Part shown: positions 8,609-17,252 of the stretch, one piece after another
Numbering within the stretch: the first letter of the stretch is position 1
How the letters are laid out: each line of letters begins with the position of its first letter
DNA from: Pseudocolwellia sp048296855
GTDB taxonomy: Bacteria; Pseudomonadota; Gammaproteobacteria; Enterobacterales; Alteromonadaceae
Direction: 5' to 3' (one strand)
DNA: 64,000 nucleotides
NCBI GenBank assembly: GCA_048296855.1
Contig: CP182631.1
Translations under genes and position numbers: made by a program
Notes under the pieces: generated by a model
Databases searched by the model: none
Seen by the model: the letters and a program-made list of their open reading frames with translations, nothing else
What the model was told of the DNA's origin: nothing

Positions 8609-10387
8609 ATGAGTCACCAAAATTTAGTAGCGCCTCAAGAACATGCATTTGATTATGCAGACCTAATCATTACATACCTTAAAGAACTCAAAATTGACTG
8701 TGTTTTTGGGGTACCTGGAGGCGCAATTGAACCCTTTATAAATGCTTTAGCACGTTCAGAAAGAAATGGCGGGCCTAAACTTGTTATCGCTAGGCATGAG
8801 TGTGCTGCTGCATTTATGGCAGATGGTTATTTTAGAGAAACAGGTAAATTAGGTGTTGTATGCTCAACAACAGGCCCAGGTGCAACAAACCTTATAACCG
8901 GAGTTGCCTCAGCCTCTGTTGATAAATCATCAATGCTTGTAATTACAGCACAAACAGCTTTACCCAAGTTTGGTAAACGTTCTTTACAAGACTCCAGCGA
9001 AACAGCCATTGATACCGTTAGTATATTCAGAAACTGTACAAAATATAACGCATTAGTTTCCCACGAACTACAACTAGAAAGTAAATTAATATCAGCCCTA
9101 ATGGAAACATACCAAACTCCACGAGGCCCTGTTCATATAAGTATTCCTTCAGATGTTTTGCGTATGCCTTACGGGCATGAAAATCCAAATGTTCATATCA
9201 ATTACTTAATGAATAAAGCCTCTTTAGAAGACACAATTGCCGTAGAGCAACTGATTGAAGAAATTATCAAAGTAAATAAAATTGTTATATATGTTGGACA
9301 TAGTTGCGCTGGCGCATACCAGCAAATTGAAGCATTAGCTGAAACCATTAATGCCCCTTTTGTGTCTGGGCCCATGGGGAAAAGATGGGTAAATGAAAAG
9401 CACCCTCTTTACTACGGTGTATACGGTTATGCTGGTCATAGTTCTGCGCGTGAGCTTTTTAAAAATGATGATATTGAACTCATTCTTGCTTTTGGCACCT
9501 CAATTACTGAAACAGGTATTGGTGGCTTAAGTAGTGACTTATTAAACGAGAAACTTATTCATATTGACTCTTCTGTTGATAGCTTCAGTCGCTCTCCTAT
9601 GGCGAAACTTCATGTATGTGGCCACCTGAAAGGCATTGTAAATAGATTATTAAATAAAATATCTCAACAAAGCTGGCGAAGAACTTGGGAAGGTATAGAA
9701 CTAGAATGCAATAAAAATGTATTAGGTGGGTATGCAGAACTGATTGACGAACATAAATGTATATCTAATGACATTCCCATCAAACCACAACGACTCATGG
9801 GTTACCTATCCACACAACTACCCGAAGATACACGTTTTTTTATTGATGCAGGAAATATTTGGGCTTGGGCAACACACTATTTAACGACTTCAAACAATTC
9901 AGGTTGCTATCGTATCGCCATGGGGTTTGGCAGTATGGCTTGGTCAATGGGCGCTGTAATTGGTTCTGCTATGGCATCTCCCGACAAGCCTCATGTATGT
10001 TTAATTGGTGATGGTGCTTGGCAAATGAGCTCTCACGAAATAGGCGTAGCGGTTGATAATAAACTCCCTATACTTTTTATCGTACTTAATGATAGTGCTT
10101 ACGGCATGGTTAAATTTGGTCAAAGAATGAGTAATGCCGAGCAAGTGGGCTGGAAGTTGAACCAAGTTGATTTTGCTTTACTCGCTCAAGCTCAAGGGGC
10201 TGACGGTTATATATTTGAATCACCACAAGAGCTAATGGCTTTAGATATTCACGCTGTTTTTAATAAAAACGTGCCCACCGTTTTAGATATAAGAATAGAT
10301 AGTAACGAAATCCCTCCGATGATGGATCGCGTAAAAAGCTTGCAAGAAGGCGCTGTTTTCCTCACAGGAAATGATGATATTACTTAA
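8609..10387 (+). CDS. Thiamine-diphosphate-dependent enzyme, acetolactate synthase superfamily
   Basis: 592 residues from the ATG at 8609. An in-frame ATG at 8543 would add 22 residues without family resemblance, so the later start is preferred. The N-terminal PYR domain has VFGVPGGAIEPF and RHECAAAFMADGY, the latter with the catalytic Glu that activates the cofactor. A central domain spans about 200-340. The C-terminal PP domain contains the cofactor motif GDGAWQMSSHEIG ending in VLNDSAYG. Family members include acetolactate synthase, glyoxylate carboligase, sulfoacetaldehyde acetyltransferase and 2-oxoacid decarboxylases; I cannot assign the reaction. It is not near a regulatory IlvN-type subunit or other branched-chain amino acid genes. 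It precedes a TonB receptor and two citrate-synthase-like genes, which suggests a dedicated carbon-carbon bond pathway. Confidence 0.88.
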   Translation: MSHQNLVAPQEHAFDYADLIITYLKELKIDCVFGVPGGAIEPFINALARSERNGGPKLVIARHECAAAFMADGYFRETGKLGVVCSTTGPGATNLITGVASASVDKSSMLVITAQTALPKFGKRSLQDSSETAIDTVSIFRNCTKYNALVSHELQLESKLISALMETYQTPRGPVHISIPSDVLRMPYGHENPNVHINYLMNKASLEDTIAVEQLIEEIIKVNKIVIYVGHSCAGAYQQIEALAETINAPFVSGPMGKRWVNEKHPLYYGVYGYAGHSSARELFKNDDIELILAFGTSITETGIGGLSSDLLNEKLIHIDSSVDSFSRSPMAKLHVCGHLKGIVNRLLNKISQQSWRRTWEGIELECNKNVLGGYAELIDEHKCISNDIPIKPQRLMGYLSTQLPEDTRFFIDAGNIWAWATHYLTTSNNSGCYRIAMGFGSMAWSMGAVIGSAMASPDKPHVCLIGDGAWQMSSHEIGVAVDNKLPILFIVLNDSAYGMVKFGQRMSNAEQVGWKLNQVDFALLAQAQGADGYIFESPQELMALDIHAVFNKNVPTVLDIRIDSNEIPPMMDRVKSLQEGAVFLTGNDDIT

Positions 10388-10482
10388 AGATTTAAAATAA
10401 TGTACTTCACTAAAATTATCATGTATAAATTTGATATTGTTAATTTTATTCTATTTTTTAACATCAGGAAGCTGTACTGTTT

Positions 10483-12588
10483 ATGAAATTGATCACCCTT
10501 TCTTTATTAGCTGCATTTTCAGTAGTCCCCAATGTATTTGCGCAAGGTTATGACCTAGAAGAGAACGATGATTATTTTGTAGATTTTTACGGCAGTGAAG
10601 AGTTGGTTGAAATAGCAACAGGAATAAAAACACAAATATATAAAGCCCCTGCTGTCGCCAGTGTATTTACCAGTCAACAAATTAAAAATATGGGGGCTAC
10701 TGATATAGATGAAGTATTAGAAGCAGTACCTGGTTTACATGTATCTAGAAACGCTGTTGGTTACAACCCTATTTATAGCTTCAGAGGCGTACATAGTTCC
10801 TATAATTCTCAAGTGTTAATGTTGGTTAATGGTATTCCAATCACTAATAACTTTGTAGGAGATAGAGGCCAAGTTTGGGGTGGAATGCCTGTTGAAGCCA
10901 TAGCGCGTATAGAAGTTATTCGCGGGCCCGGCTCTGCTATATATGGCGCTGATGCATTTTCGGGTGTTATTAACATCATAACGAAAAATGCTGACAATAT
11001 TCAAAAAAACGAAATTTCGGTTAGGTTAGGCACTAATTCAACAAATGATGCTTGGTTCAATATATCAGGCCAACAGCAAGACCTAAAATATTCAGCGATA
11101 GTTGAATACCATAAAACAGATGGATCCGATAAAGTTATAGAACAAGATGCGCAAACCTTATTAGATAATGTATTTAATACTAATGTCAGCAATGCCCCAG
11201 GGAAATTAAATTTAAGCACCGAAAACATCGATATAAGAACAGAAATTAATTATTTAGATTTTACCTTAAGAGCTGGTTACCAATTAAGAAATAACACAGG
11301 TGTTGGTACAGGCTTAGGGGAAGCATTGGACCCAGATGCTCAACAAGAAAGTAAGCGTTATAATATAGATATCAATTACGTCAAATACTTAACTGATAAT
11401 TGGCAGTTAAATGCGCAAGCAAGCTACTTCAACACATCCCAACAAGTTAAAAATAATTATTTAATTTACCCCAAAGGCGCAGATATTGGATTAGGGGCTC
11501 CCTTTAAAGACGGGGTGATTGGTAACCCCGAAAATTGGGAACAGCAAAGTAGAGTAAATATATCTTCAATTTATAATGGTATTGAAAAACATACACTAAC
11601 ATTAGGTGTCGGGTATTTTTATAGCGACCTATACCGAACACAAGAAACTAAAAATTTTGCATTAGGACCTAATGGTGAATTTATCATCCCTAATAGCCCA
11701 TTAGTTGACGTATCTGATACTCCTTACGTTTTTTTACGTGAAACAGATCGAACCAATAAATATATATTTGTTCAAGATTTATGGAGTATTGCCAATGATT
11801 GGGAATTAACCGCAGGAATTAGATATGACAACTATTCTGATTTTGGGAATACAACTAATCCTCGATTAGCTTTAGTGTGGTCTACCAACTTAAACCTATC
11901 TACAAAACTTCTCTATGGCAAAGCTTTTAGAGCTCCTTCCTATGCTGATATAGGGAATATTAATAACCCCGTTGCTTTAGGTAATCCTGATTTAAAACCT
12001 GAAGTTATTGAAACCACCGAACTCGCTTTTGACTATCACCCAGGCTCAGGTTTTGGCGCTATTTTAAGTTTTTACTACTATGAATGGGATAATATCATCC
12101 AATATATTCCTAATCAAAATGGTAATACAGCTCAAAATTTTGGTACACAAATAGCGTATGGTAGCGAATTAGAAATTAACTGGAAACTTACCAATAGCAT
12201 TAGTATTTCAGCCAATTACTCTATTTCTAAAGCAGAAAACAAGAATACTAATACCAAAGTTGCTAATGTACCTGAACAGCAAATGTTCACTCAAATTAAT
12301 TGGAATATCAGCGATACTCTTCTACTGAATATGAAAAATAATTTTGTCAAAAACAGGTTACGCAGCTTTGACGATCCCCGTGATGATATTTCTGATTATT
12401 GGACGAGTGATATCAGTATGCGTTGGAAAAGTGACGATACCCCTATTGAGCTAGCCATAATTGCTAAAAACATTTTCGATAAAGACGCTAGAGAGCCTTC
12501 ATTTAATAATGGCTCAACTGTAAACATTCCAAACGACCTTCCTTTATCTGAACGTTATTTACATACTGAACTTAGGTACACATTCTAA
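10483..12588 (+). CDS. TonB-dependent outer-membrane receptor
   Basis: 701 residues with a cleavable signal peptide ending VFAQ near residue 21 and a possible TonB box at about 41-47 (LVEIATG). The plug domain spans about 50-170, with VLEAVPGLHVS, SFRGVHSS and RIEVIRGPGSAIYGADAFSGVINIITK. The remainder is a 22-strand-type barrel with the conserved RAPSYADIGN and NPDLKPE segments and a terminal aromatic residue (ELRYTF). It would import a scarce ligand with energy from TonB-ExbB-ExbD. The ligand is unknown. Its TAA stop overlaps the ATG of the next gene (TAATG), so receptor and citrate-synthase-like proteins are translationally coupled. That coupling argues that the imported or sensed compound is linked to their chemistry. 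Confidence 0.93.
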   Translation: MKLITLSLLAAFSVVPNVFAQGYDLEENDDYFVDFYGSEELVEIATGIKTQIYKAPAVASVFTSQQIKNMGATDIDEVLEAVPGLHVSRNAVGYNPIYSFRGVHSSYNSQVLMLVNGIPITNNFVGDRGQVWGGMPVEAIARIEVIRGPGSAIYGADAFSGVINIITKNADNIQKNEISVRLGTNSTNDAWFNISGQQQDLKYSAIVEYHKTDGSDKVIEQDAQTLLDNVFNTNVSNAPGKLNLSTENIDIRTEINYLDFTLRAGYQLRNNTGVGTGLGEALDPDAQQESKRYNIDINYVKYLTDNWQLNAQASYFNTSQQVKNNYLIYPKGADIGLGAPFKDGVIGNPENWEQQSRVNISSIYNGIEKHTLTLGVGYFYSDLYRTQETKNFALGPNGEFIIPNSPLVDVSDTPYVFLRETDRTNKYIFVQDLWSIANDWELTAGIRYDNYSDFGNTTNPRLALVWSTNLNLSTKLLYGKAFRAPSYADIGNINNPVALGNPDLKPEVIETTELAFDYHPGSGFGAILSFYYYEWDNIIQYIPNQNGNTAQNFGTQIAYGSELEINWKLTNSISISANYSISKAENKNTNTKVANVPEQQMFTQINWNISDTLLLNMKNNFVKNRLRSFDDPRDDISDYWTSDISMRWKSDDTPIELAIIAKNIFDKDAREPSFNNGSTVNIPNDLPLSERYLHTELRYTF

Positions 12589-13385
12589 TGAAATCATCTT
12601 TTAGTGACGTAAAATCTCGTGGTGAACAATTTTCTGTAAAAATAGAAACTAAAATCACCCTAGAGCAACCACCTGAACACAATCCATATTTAGTTGATAA
12701 ACAATTTATACATGGATACGACCATTTAGATCTATTAGAAAACTGTAACTTTGCTGATGTTATTTTTTTGCTCCTTAGAGGAGAGCTTCCCTCAAAGGAG
12801 CAGAGTATATTGTTTAACAAACTGGCTATCGCACTAATTAACCCAGGTGTACGTCACCCTGCGGCTCAAGCCAGCATTATTGCAGGTGTAGGAAAATCAG
12901 ATACTGTAAATATCCTTCCTATTTCCTTAGGTATTTATGGTGGTACATTTGATGGTGCTGGTGAAATAGAAGCCACTATTCGTTTATTTAGAAAATATGC
13001 TAGAAAACCCGCGGAAGAAGTAAAAGAAGAAGCTTTACAAGAAAAAATCCCCAGTATTACTCAACATTATGGTGATGCTGATACTTATGCTAATACGCTT
13101 CTTGAAAAGCTAGTGCCTTATGCCAACGATGGAAAAGTATTTTCTTGGTTATACCAACTACAATCTCTTATATATAATGAAAATATAGGCATAACTAAAG
13201 CCAGTATATGTGCAGCAATATTAGCAGACTTAGGCTTTCAACCACGCCAAGGCGCCTCTGTAATGCAACTATTCGCAGCCCCTGGGTTATTAGCGCACGG
13301 CTTAGAATATAGCAACAAGCCCTTAACTTCTATGGTATTTGAAACTGATGAAGCCTACACAATTGAGAAATTACATAATGAATAA
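12588..13385 (+). CDS. Short citrate-synthase-fold protein, subunit 1 (divergent)
   Basis: 265 residues. The N-terminal part (FIHGYDHLDLLENCNFADVIFLLLRGELPSKE) matches the RGYD...LLL.GELPt block of citrate synthases and citryl-CoA lyases, and a C-terminal PGLLAHGLEY resembles their end. It is the length of citryl-CoA lyase (about 260) and not of citrate synthase (about 430). Where citrate synthases carry GPLHGGANE with a catalytic His, this protein reads GGTFDGAGE, so that His is absent. The start codon overlaps the receptor stop and its own stop overlaps the next start by 8 bp. I infer a heteromeric partnership with the next protein; the substrate and activity are unknown. Confidence 0.75.
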   Translation: MKSSFSDVKSRGEQFSVKIETKITLEQPPEHNPYLVDKQFIHGYDHLDLLENCNFADVIFLLLRGELPSKEQSILFNKLAIALINPGVRHPAAQASIIAGVGKSDTVNILPISLGIYGGTFDGAGEIEATIRLFRKYARKPAEEVKEEALQEKIPSITQHYGDADTYANTLLEKLVPYANDGKVFSWLYQLQSLIYNENIGITKASICAAILADLGFQPRQGASVMQLFAAPGLLAHGLEYSNKPLTSMVFETDEAYTIEKLHNE

Positions 13386-14187
13386 TTATCAAGACTGGGA
13401 ATATTATCATGGCCGTATAGTAAGCGCGCGAGGTGGTTGGAAACTAGGGGAAGGTGTTCAATGTTGTGGTTACGACATGATGGAAGACCTTGTTGGTAAA
13501 ACTAGCTATATGCAAGTGGTAATATTGAACGCAACTGGACGTCTTCCCTCTAAAGCATTGGCTGATTGGATTGAAGCAATACATATTTGTTTGAGTTGGC
13601 CAGACCCTAGAATATGGTGTAACAGAATTGGAGCCTTAGCAGGAAGCGCGAGAACAACTTCAGTTGCAGCATCCACTTTAGGTGTATTAGCGGCAGACTC
13701 TAAATCATATGGTATAAAACCTCTTATTAGCGGAGTTAAATTTATTCAACGAGCGTATCAAGAAATAACAAAAGGATTATCCATTGATGACTTCATAACA
13801 AATGAAGTAAAGAAAAATGGTGGAAAACCATATTTAATGGGCTATATAAGACCTATAGCTAAAGGTGATGAGCGCATACCCGCTATGGAAAAGGTAACTA
13901 AAGATTTGAACTTTAGTATTGGGGAGCACCTTTCATTAGCCTATAAAATAGAAGAGCAGCTGAACAAAAGGTTTGAGGAAACCATGAATGTAAATGGTTA
14001 TGTTTCCGCTTTTTTATCAGATCAAGGTTACAGCCCTCAAGAAGTCTACCGAATTTTTTCCTCTGTTGTTATTAGCGGTGTTACCGCGTGCTATACCGAC
14101 ACTAAAGAGAGAATTAAAGGCGGTTTCTCTCCTTTAAAAACTGAAGATGTTACCTATACAGGTAAAGCATTTAGAACTGTCACATAA
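13378..14187 (+). CDS. Short citrate-synthase-fold protein, subunit 2 (divergent)
   Basis: 269 residues from the ATG at 13378, which overlaps the previous stop codon; an earlier in-frame ATG at 13339 would lie deep inside the upstream gene. It repeats the N-terminal citrate-synthase-like block (CGYDMMEDLVGKTSYMQVV, GRLPSK) and so is a paralogue of the preceding protein and not its missing half. GYIRPIAKGDERIPAM sits where citrate synthases have G-H-x-x-Y-x-x-x-DPR, keeping an acidic residue but not the His. The HGGA loop is replaced by DSKSYGIKP. NVNGYVSAFLSDQGY matches the small-domain segment. The gene ends 17 bp from the convergent histidine kinase. Its role is unknown; a heterodimer with subunit 1 is the simplest idea. 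Confidence 0.75.
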   Translation: MNNYQDWEYYHGRIVSARGGWKLGEGVQCCGYDMMEDLVGKTSYMQVVILNATGRLPSKALADWIEAIHICLSWPDPRIWCNRIGALAGSARTTSVAASTLGVLAADSKSYGIKPLISGVKFIQRAYQEITKGLSIDDFITNEVKKNGGKPYLMGYIRPIAKGDERIPAMEKVTKDLNFSIGEHLSLAYKIEEQLNKRFEETMNVNGYVSAFLSDQGYSPQEVYRIFSSVVISGVTACYTDTKERIKGGFSPLKTEDVTYTGKAFRTVT

Positions 14188-14204
14188 TACGAATATGTGT
14201 GTAC

Positions 14205-15764
14205 CTACTCGATAACTTGGGTAGGTAACTTAACAACAAACACAGACCCTTTACCTAACTCACTTTCTACTCTTATAGTACCATCAATGAGTTCAACAAA
14301 ACCTTTTGAAATGGCTAACCCAAGCCCTGTTCCACTAAACTTTCTAGATTGACTAGAGTCTACTTGGCGAAACTCTTCAAAAATATAGATTTGCTGTTCT
14401 TTCGTTAGCCCTATGCCTGAATCTTTTACAGTAAATTCGATGAAATCTTTAGAACTACTTACAGTGAAGGTTATTTCGCCATTTTCAGTAAATTTACAGG
14501 CGTTACTCAATAAATTAATAAGTACCTGTTCAACTTTTTCTTTGTCTGTTTGAAGCGTGCTGACCTTTTGGTTTTGAACAATTAAAAATGTATTATTGTT
14601 GCTCAATGCTAAAGGTGAAATGGTATCACTAATCGTTAAAATTAATGCTTCAAGGTCTACTTCTGAAATACTTACATCAACTTTACCTGATTCAACTTTA
14701 GCTAAATTCAACAAGCTATTAATCATATTGAGCAATCGTTGAGAGTTTTTAGCGATACGGTCCATATCATCAATTAACTCAAACTGCCCTTCCAGCTCTA
14801 ATTCTTCTGTAACTAGCTCTCCATACCCGATAATAGATTGAATGGGTGTACGTAATTCATGACTCATGTTCGCGATAAATTCAGATTTATGACGACTTGC
14901 CGTCAGTGCTGCATCTCGGGCTTCAATTAATTCAGACGTTCTTACTTTGACTTCGCTTTCAAGCCTATCTCTATGAAGCTTTATATCGTTTTCTTGTTTT
15001 TTCAATACTCTCATCATGCTATTAAAGGCATGCGCCATGCTTTTAATTTCTTTAGCACCCGTATTTTCAGCAAACACATATTCCCCCGTAGTTTCAGCTA
15101 GCTGCATGGTTACAGCTAAATTACGTAGAGGTATGAATAATTTTACTAATCCAAAATGTAAAACAATACTCAAAATAACGATTGAGATTAAACCAACTAA
15201 AGCAATAAGAAGTGTAACTTGGGTTTGCGCCTCAATTAGGTGAGATTTACTATAAAGAACTTCTGCATAGCCGATAACTTCATTAGCAACTTGGGTCTGC
15301 TCAAAACCAAGTTCACTACTTTCATCATCATTATTTTCTATTTTTATAAGTATAGGAGAAGTTATAAACCAGAAATCATCGGTTTCAACTGAAATATTAC
15401 TACTAAGTAAATGAGAATGTCCCGCTTGAATACTTTCAGGAAATTCACCTCGGCTAATAAATGGTTCGTAATTGTCTGACAAAATACGCGCTGCAGAAAC
15501 TGACTCAAAACCTTGCACTTGCTCCATAGCTTCTTGAGCATTTTGTTCTGAACCGGATAAAACAGAAAATACCGCTTGTTTCGCTAATCCATCAGTTATT
15601 TGCATCGCATTTTTTAGCATTAATTGGCGGTATTGTTGATTAACCCCAGACGACGTTACCCAACTCAGTACAAAGATCATTAAGGTAATAGCAATAACGA
15701 TGAAAATGATAACTTGCGCTTTTATACTGCGCTCAGATAATTTTGACGGTTTCACGTTATCCAT
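14205..15764 (-). CDS. Membrane sensor histidine kinase
   Basis: 519 residues. Two membrane helices at about 18-39 and 186-210 enclose a periplasmic sensing region of about 145 residues. A HAMP-like linker (about 211-263) and a short coiled coil follow. The dimerisation domain has the phospho-accepting His in SHELRTPIQSIIGYGELV. The ATP-binding domain has an N box (NLLSNACKF), a G1 box (DSGIGL) and a G2 box (GTGLGLAISKG). There is no attached receiver and no adjacent response regulator. The binding-protein gene ends 5 bp upstream, so the two form an operon and the binding protein may present a ligand to the kinase. A ribosome binding site (AGTAGG) precedes the ATG. Confidence 0.93.
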   Translation of the reverse strand: MDNVKPSKLSERSIKAQVIIFIVIAITLMIFVLSWVTSSGVNQQYRQLMLKNAMQITDGLAKQAVFSVLSGSEQNAQEAMEQVQGFESVSAARILSDNYEPFISRGEFPESIQAGHSHLLSSNISVETDDFWFITSPILIKIENNDDESSELGFEQTQVANEVIGYAEVLYSKSHLIEAQTQVTLLIALVGLISIVILSIVLHFGLVKLFIPLRNLAVTMQLAETTGEYVFAENTGAKEIKSMAHAFNSMMRVLKKQENDIKLHRDRLESEVKVRTSELIEARDAALTASRHKSEFIANMSHELRTPIQSIIGYGELVTEELELEGQFELIDDMDRIAKNSQRLLNMINSLLNLAKVESGKVDVSISEVDLEALILTISDTISPLALSNNNTFLIVQNQKVSTLQTDKEKVEQVLINLLSNACKFTENGEITFTVSSSKDFIEFTVKDSGIGLTKEQQIYIFEEFRQVDSSQSRKFSGTGLGLAISKGFVELIDGTIRVESELGKGSVFVVKLPTQVIE

Positions 15765-15769
15765 ATAGC

Positions 15770-16687
15770 CTACTTAGGAAAAATCAAAGCAAAGTCTGAT
15801 ACGACACTAGGTTGGTAGTTATAACCTAAGTGAGCAGCAGTACGTAAGTTTACCGCAAGTTGAATAGTATTTAATGGTTTAACCACAGCCGACTTCTTAT
15901 TGCTTTTTAAGGTTTGCATCAAGGTAACGAGTTGCTTACCTAAGTTTTCATTATCTGGCAGTGCAGAAAATAATGCACCTCGTTTGGCATGAGTTGGTTT
16001 ACTCGAAAAAACGACAATTTTCTTCTCCCAAGCTTTTTCGAGTATTGTGGGCACAATAATTTTTTCATTAGCCGTTATAGGATCTAAAGGCAGCCAAATG
16101 GCGATATTTTCTGTTTTAGTTTTTTCAAATAAATCATTGTATGTTTGAACTGCCATTTTCAAATCATCTACATGAATAGCTTTTAATGTTAATCCTTTAT
16201 TTTTGGCTTCTTCTTTTGCTTCTTCAATCAACCAAGCAGAAGACTTGCTATATACAACGTTTATTACTTTTATTTGGGGAGCTAATTCATTTAGAGAGTT
16301 AAACAATGCACTAGGTGAAGCCATCAAACTAACACCTGATAAATGATTAGCTATTAAGGGTAAGGCGCCTATTACTACAGATTTGTCTTGATAGATTTCT
16401 TTAGCAATACTCATTCCGCGTTTACCAAGAGCAATAACTTGTTTTGTTGAAATGTTTTTTGAAACTTGCTGACTATCAAAGGTACGAGAGAGTTTTAATG
16501 TAATAATTTCACCTTTAAATTCTGCTCTAACCCCCTCAATTATTTGAGAAAATATCTTATCGTAAGGAGCGTTTACATCAGGGTATATTACAGTAACTTT
16601 ATTTACTTCATCACTAAACGAATAACTACTCAGAAAGAGTAATGATAATAAGATACAATAAATAAATATGTTTTTTGTATAAGTCAT
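15770..16687 (-). CDS. Periplasmic ABC-type substrate-binding-like protein
   Basis: 305 residues with an N-terminal signal peptide (hydrophobic core about 8-22, cleavage near SYSFS). The alternating beta-alpha pattern, with VTVIYP near the start, VIALGKRGMSIAKEI and INVVYSKSSAWLIEEAKEEA, resembles the ABC_sub_bind family (PF04392) of type-1 periplasmic binding proteins. No permease or ATPase genes are nearby. It is the first gene of a two-gene operon with the histidine kinase, 5 bp apart, which suggests a sensory role: binding a ligand in the periplasm and signalling to the kinase. The family call is moderate because the similarity is judged by eye. Confidence 0.7.
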   Translation of the reverse strand: MTYTKNIFIYCILLSLLFLSSYSFSDEVNKVTVIYPDVNAPYDKIFSQIIEGVRAEFKGEIITLKLSRTFDSQQVSKNISTKQVIALGKRGMSIAKEIYQDKSVVIGALPLIANHLSGVSLMASPSALFNSLNELAPQIKVINVVYSKSSAWLIEEAKEEAKNKGLTLKAIHVDDLKMAVQTYNDLFEKTKTENIAIWLPLDPITANEKIIVPTILEKAWEKKIVVFSSKPTHAKRGALFSALPDNENLGKQLVTLMQTLKSNKKSAVVKPLNTIQLAVNLRTAAHLGYNYQPSVVSDFALIFPK

Positions 16688-16969
16688 TAAATCTCTAGCA
16701 CTAATTAAAAAATATTAATTCGCATTTCCATAAGATGAAGGTACGTTTTTTCAATGAAAAAGTCCTTTTAATACCTAAACACTTCCAGCAGTAAGTATAT
16801 AATAATACTCTTATTATCTTACTATATAACCTCCGTTCGCGTTAAGTTATTTTGCTTATTAATAATATTTAATCCCCGATCAAGAGTATATTGTCCTCGT
16901 TGGGTCAATAATGAGTCTTAACAAACTATTTTACTCATTTTCTAATGATAAGTTTTTATTCTTAATCAC

Positions 16970-17252
16970 TATACCTGTTACCACTCAAGAGGCTATTTCA
17001 GAGTGCTTGAGCGATATCAATTCAAGGCAATGCTTTGTAATAATGGTTACTCCCTTATAAAAAGCATTAACGAAGAAGTGATTTTGCTCAAGCGCTTCTT
17101 CGATGGGTCTAAAAACAATTTATGCTACGTTATTAATTTTAGTCAGGTTCCTACATGGATGTAGACCTTAGATTTTGTTTGGAACGTAAAATATGTGCCT
17201 AAATTGTTTTTAGTTCCCACTGAAACCTGCATCTTGAATGGTTACGGGTATA
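16970..17252. mobile_element. MITE-like repeat, copy 1 (about 283 bp)
   Basis: The two ends are imperfect inverted repeats: TATACCTGTTACCACTCAAG on the left and, read from the right, TATACCCGTAACCATTCAAG. Both continue into a TTTCAG-containing block. The interior shares TAATGGTTACTCCCTTA and CTTAGATTTTGTTTGGAACG-like blocks with the second copy at 34257-34534. No coding capacity. A small CTAC-ATGGAT-GTAG hairpin lies inside at about 17152-17165. The right end runs 11 bp into the 3' end of the phospholipase-like gene. The 16688-16969 stretch before it shows nothing recognisable beyond the presumed promoter of the kinase operon. Confidence 0.7.

Noticed and set aside
10809..11228. Minus-strand frames opposite the TonB receptor
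   Set aside because: They are shadows of the receptor gene, with no ribosome binding sites or recognisable domains.
13339..13377. Upstream ATG of citrate-synthase-like subunit 2
   Set aside because: It lies inside the preceding gene, adds residues with no family match, and the ATG at 13378 overlaps the upstream stop as expected for coupling.
12588..14187. The two citrate-synthase-like genes as one frameshifted citrate synthase
   Set aside because: Both have their own N-terminal GYD...GxLPSK block and full small-domain segments, so they are paralogues and not two halves.
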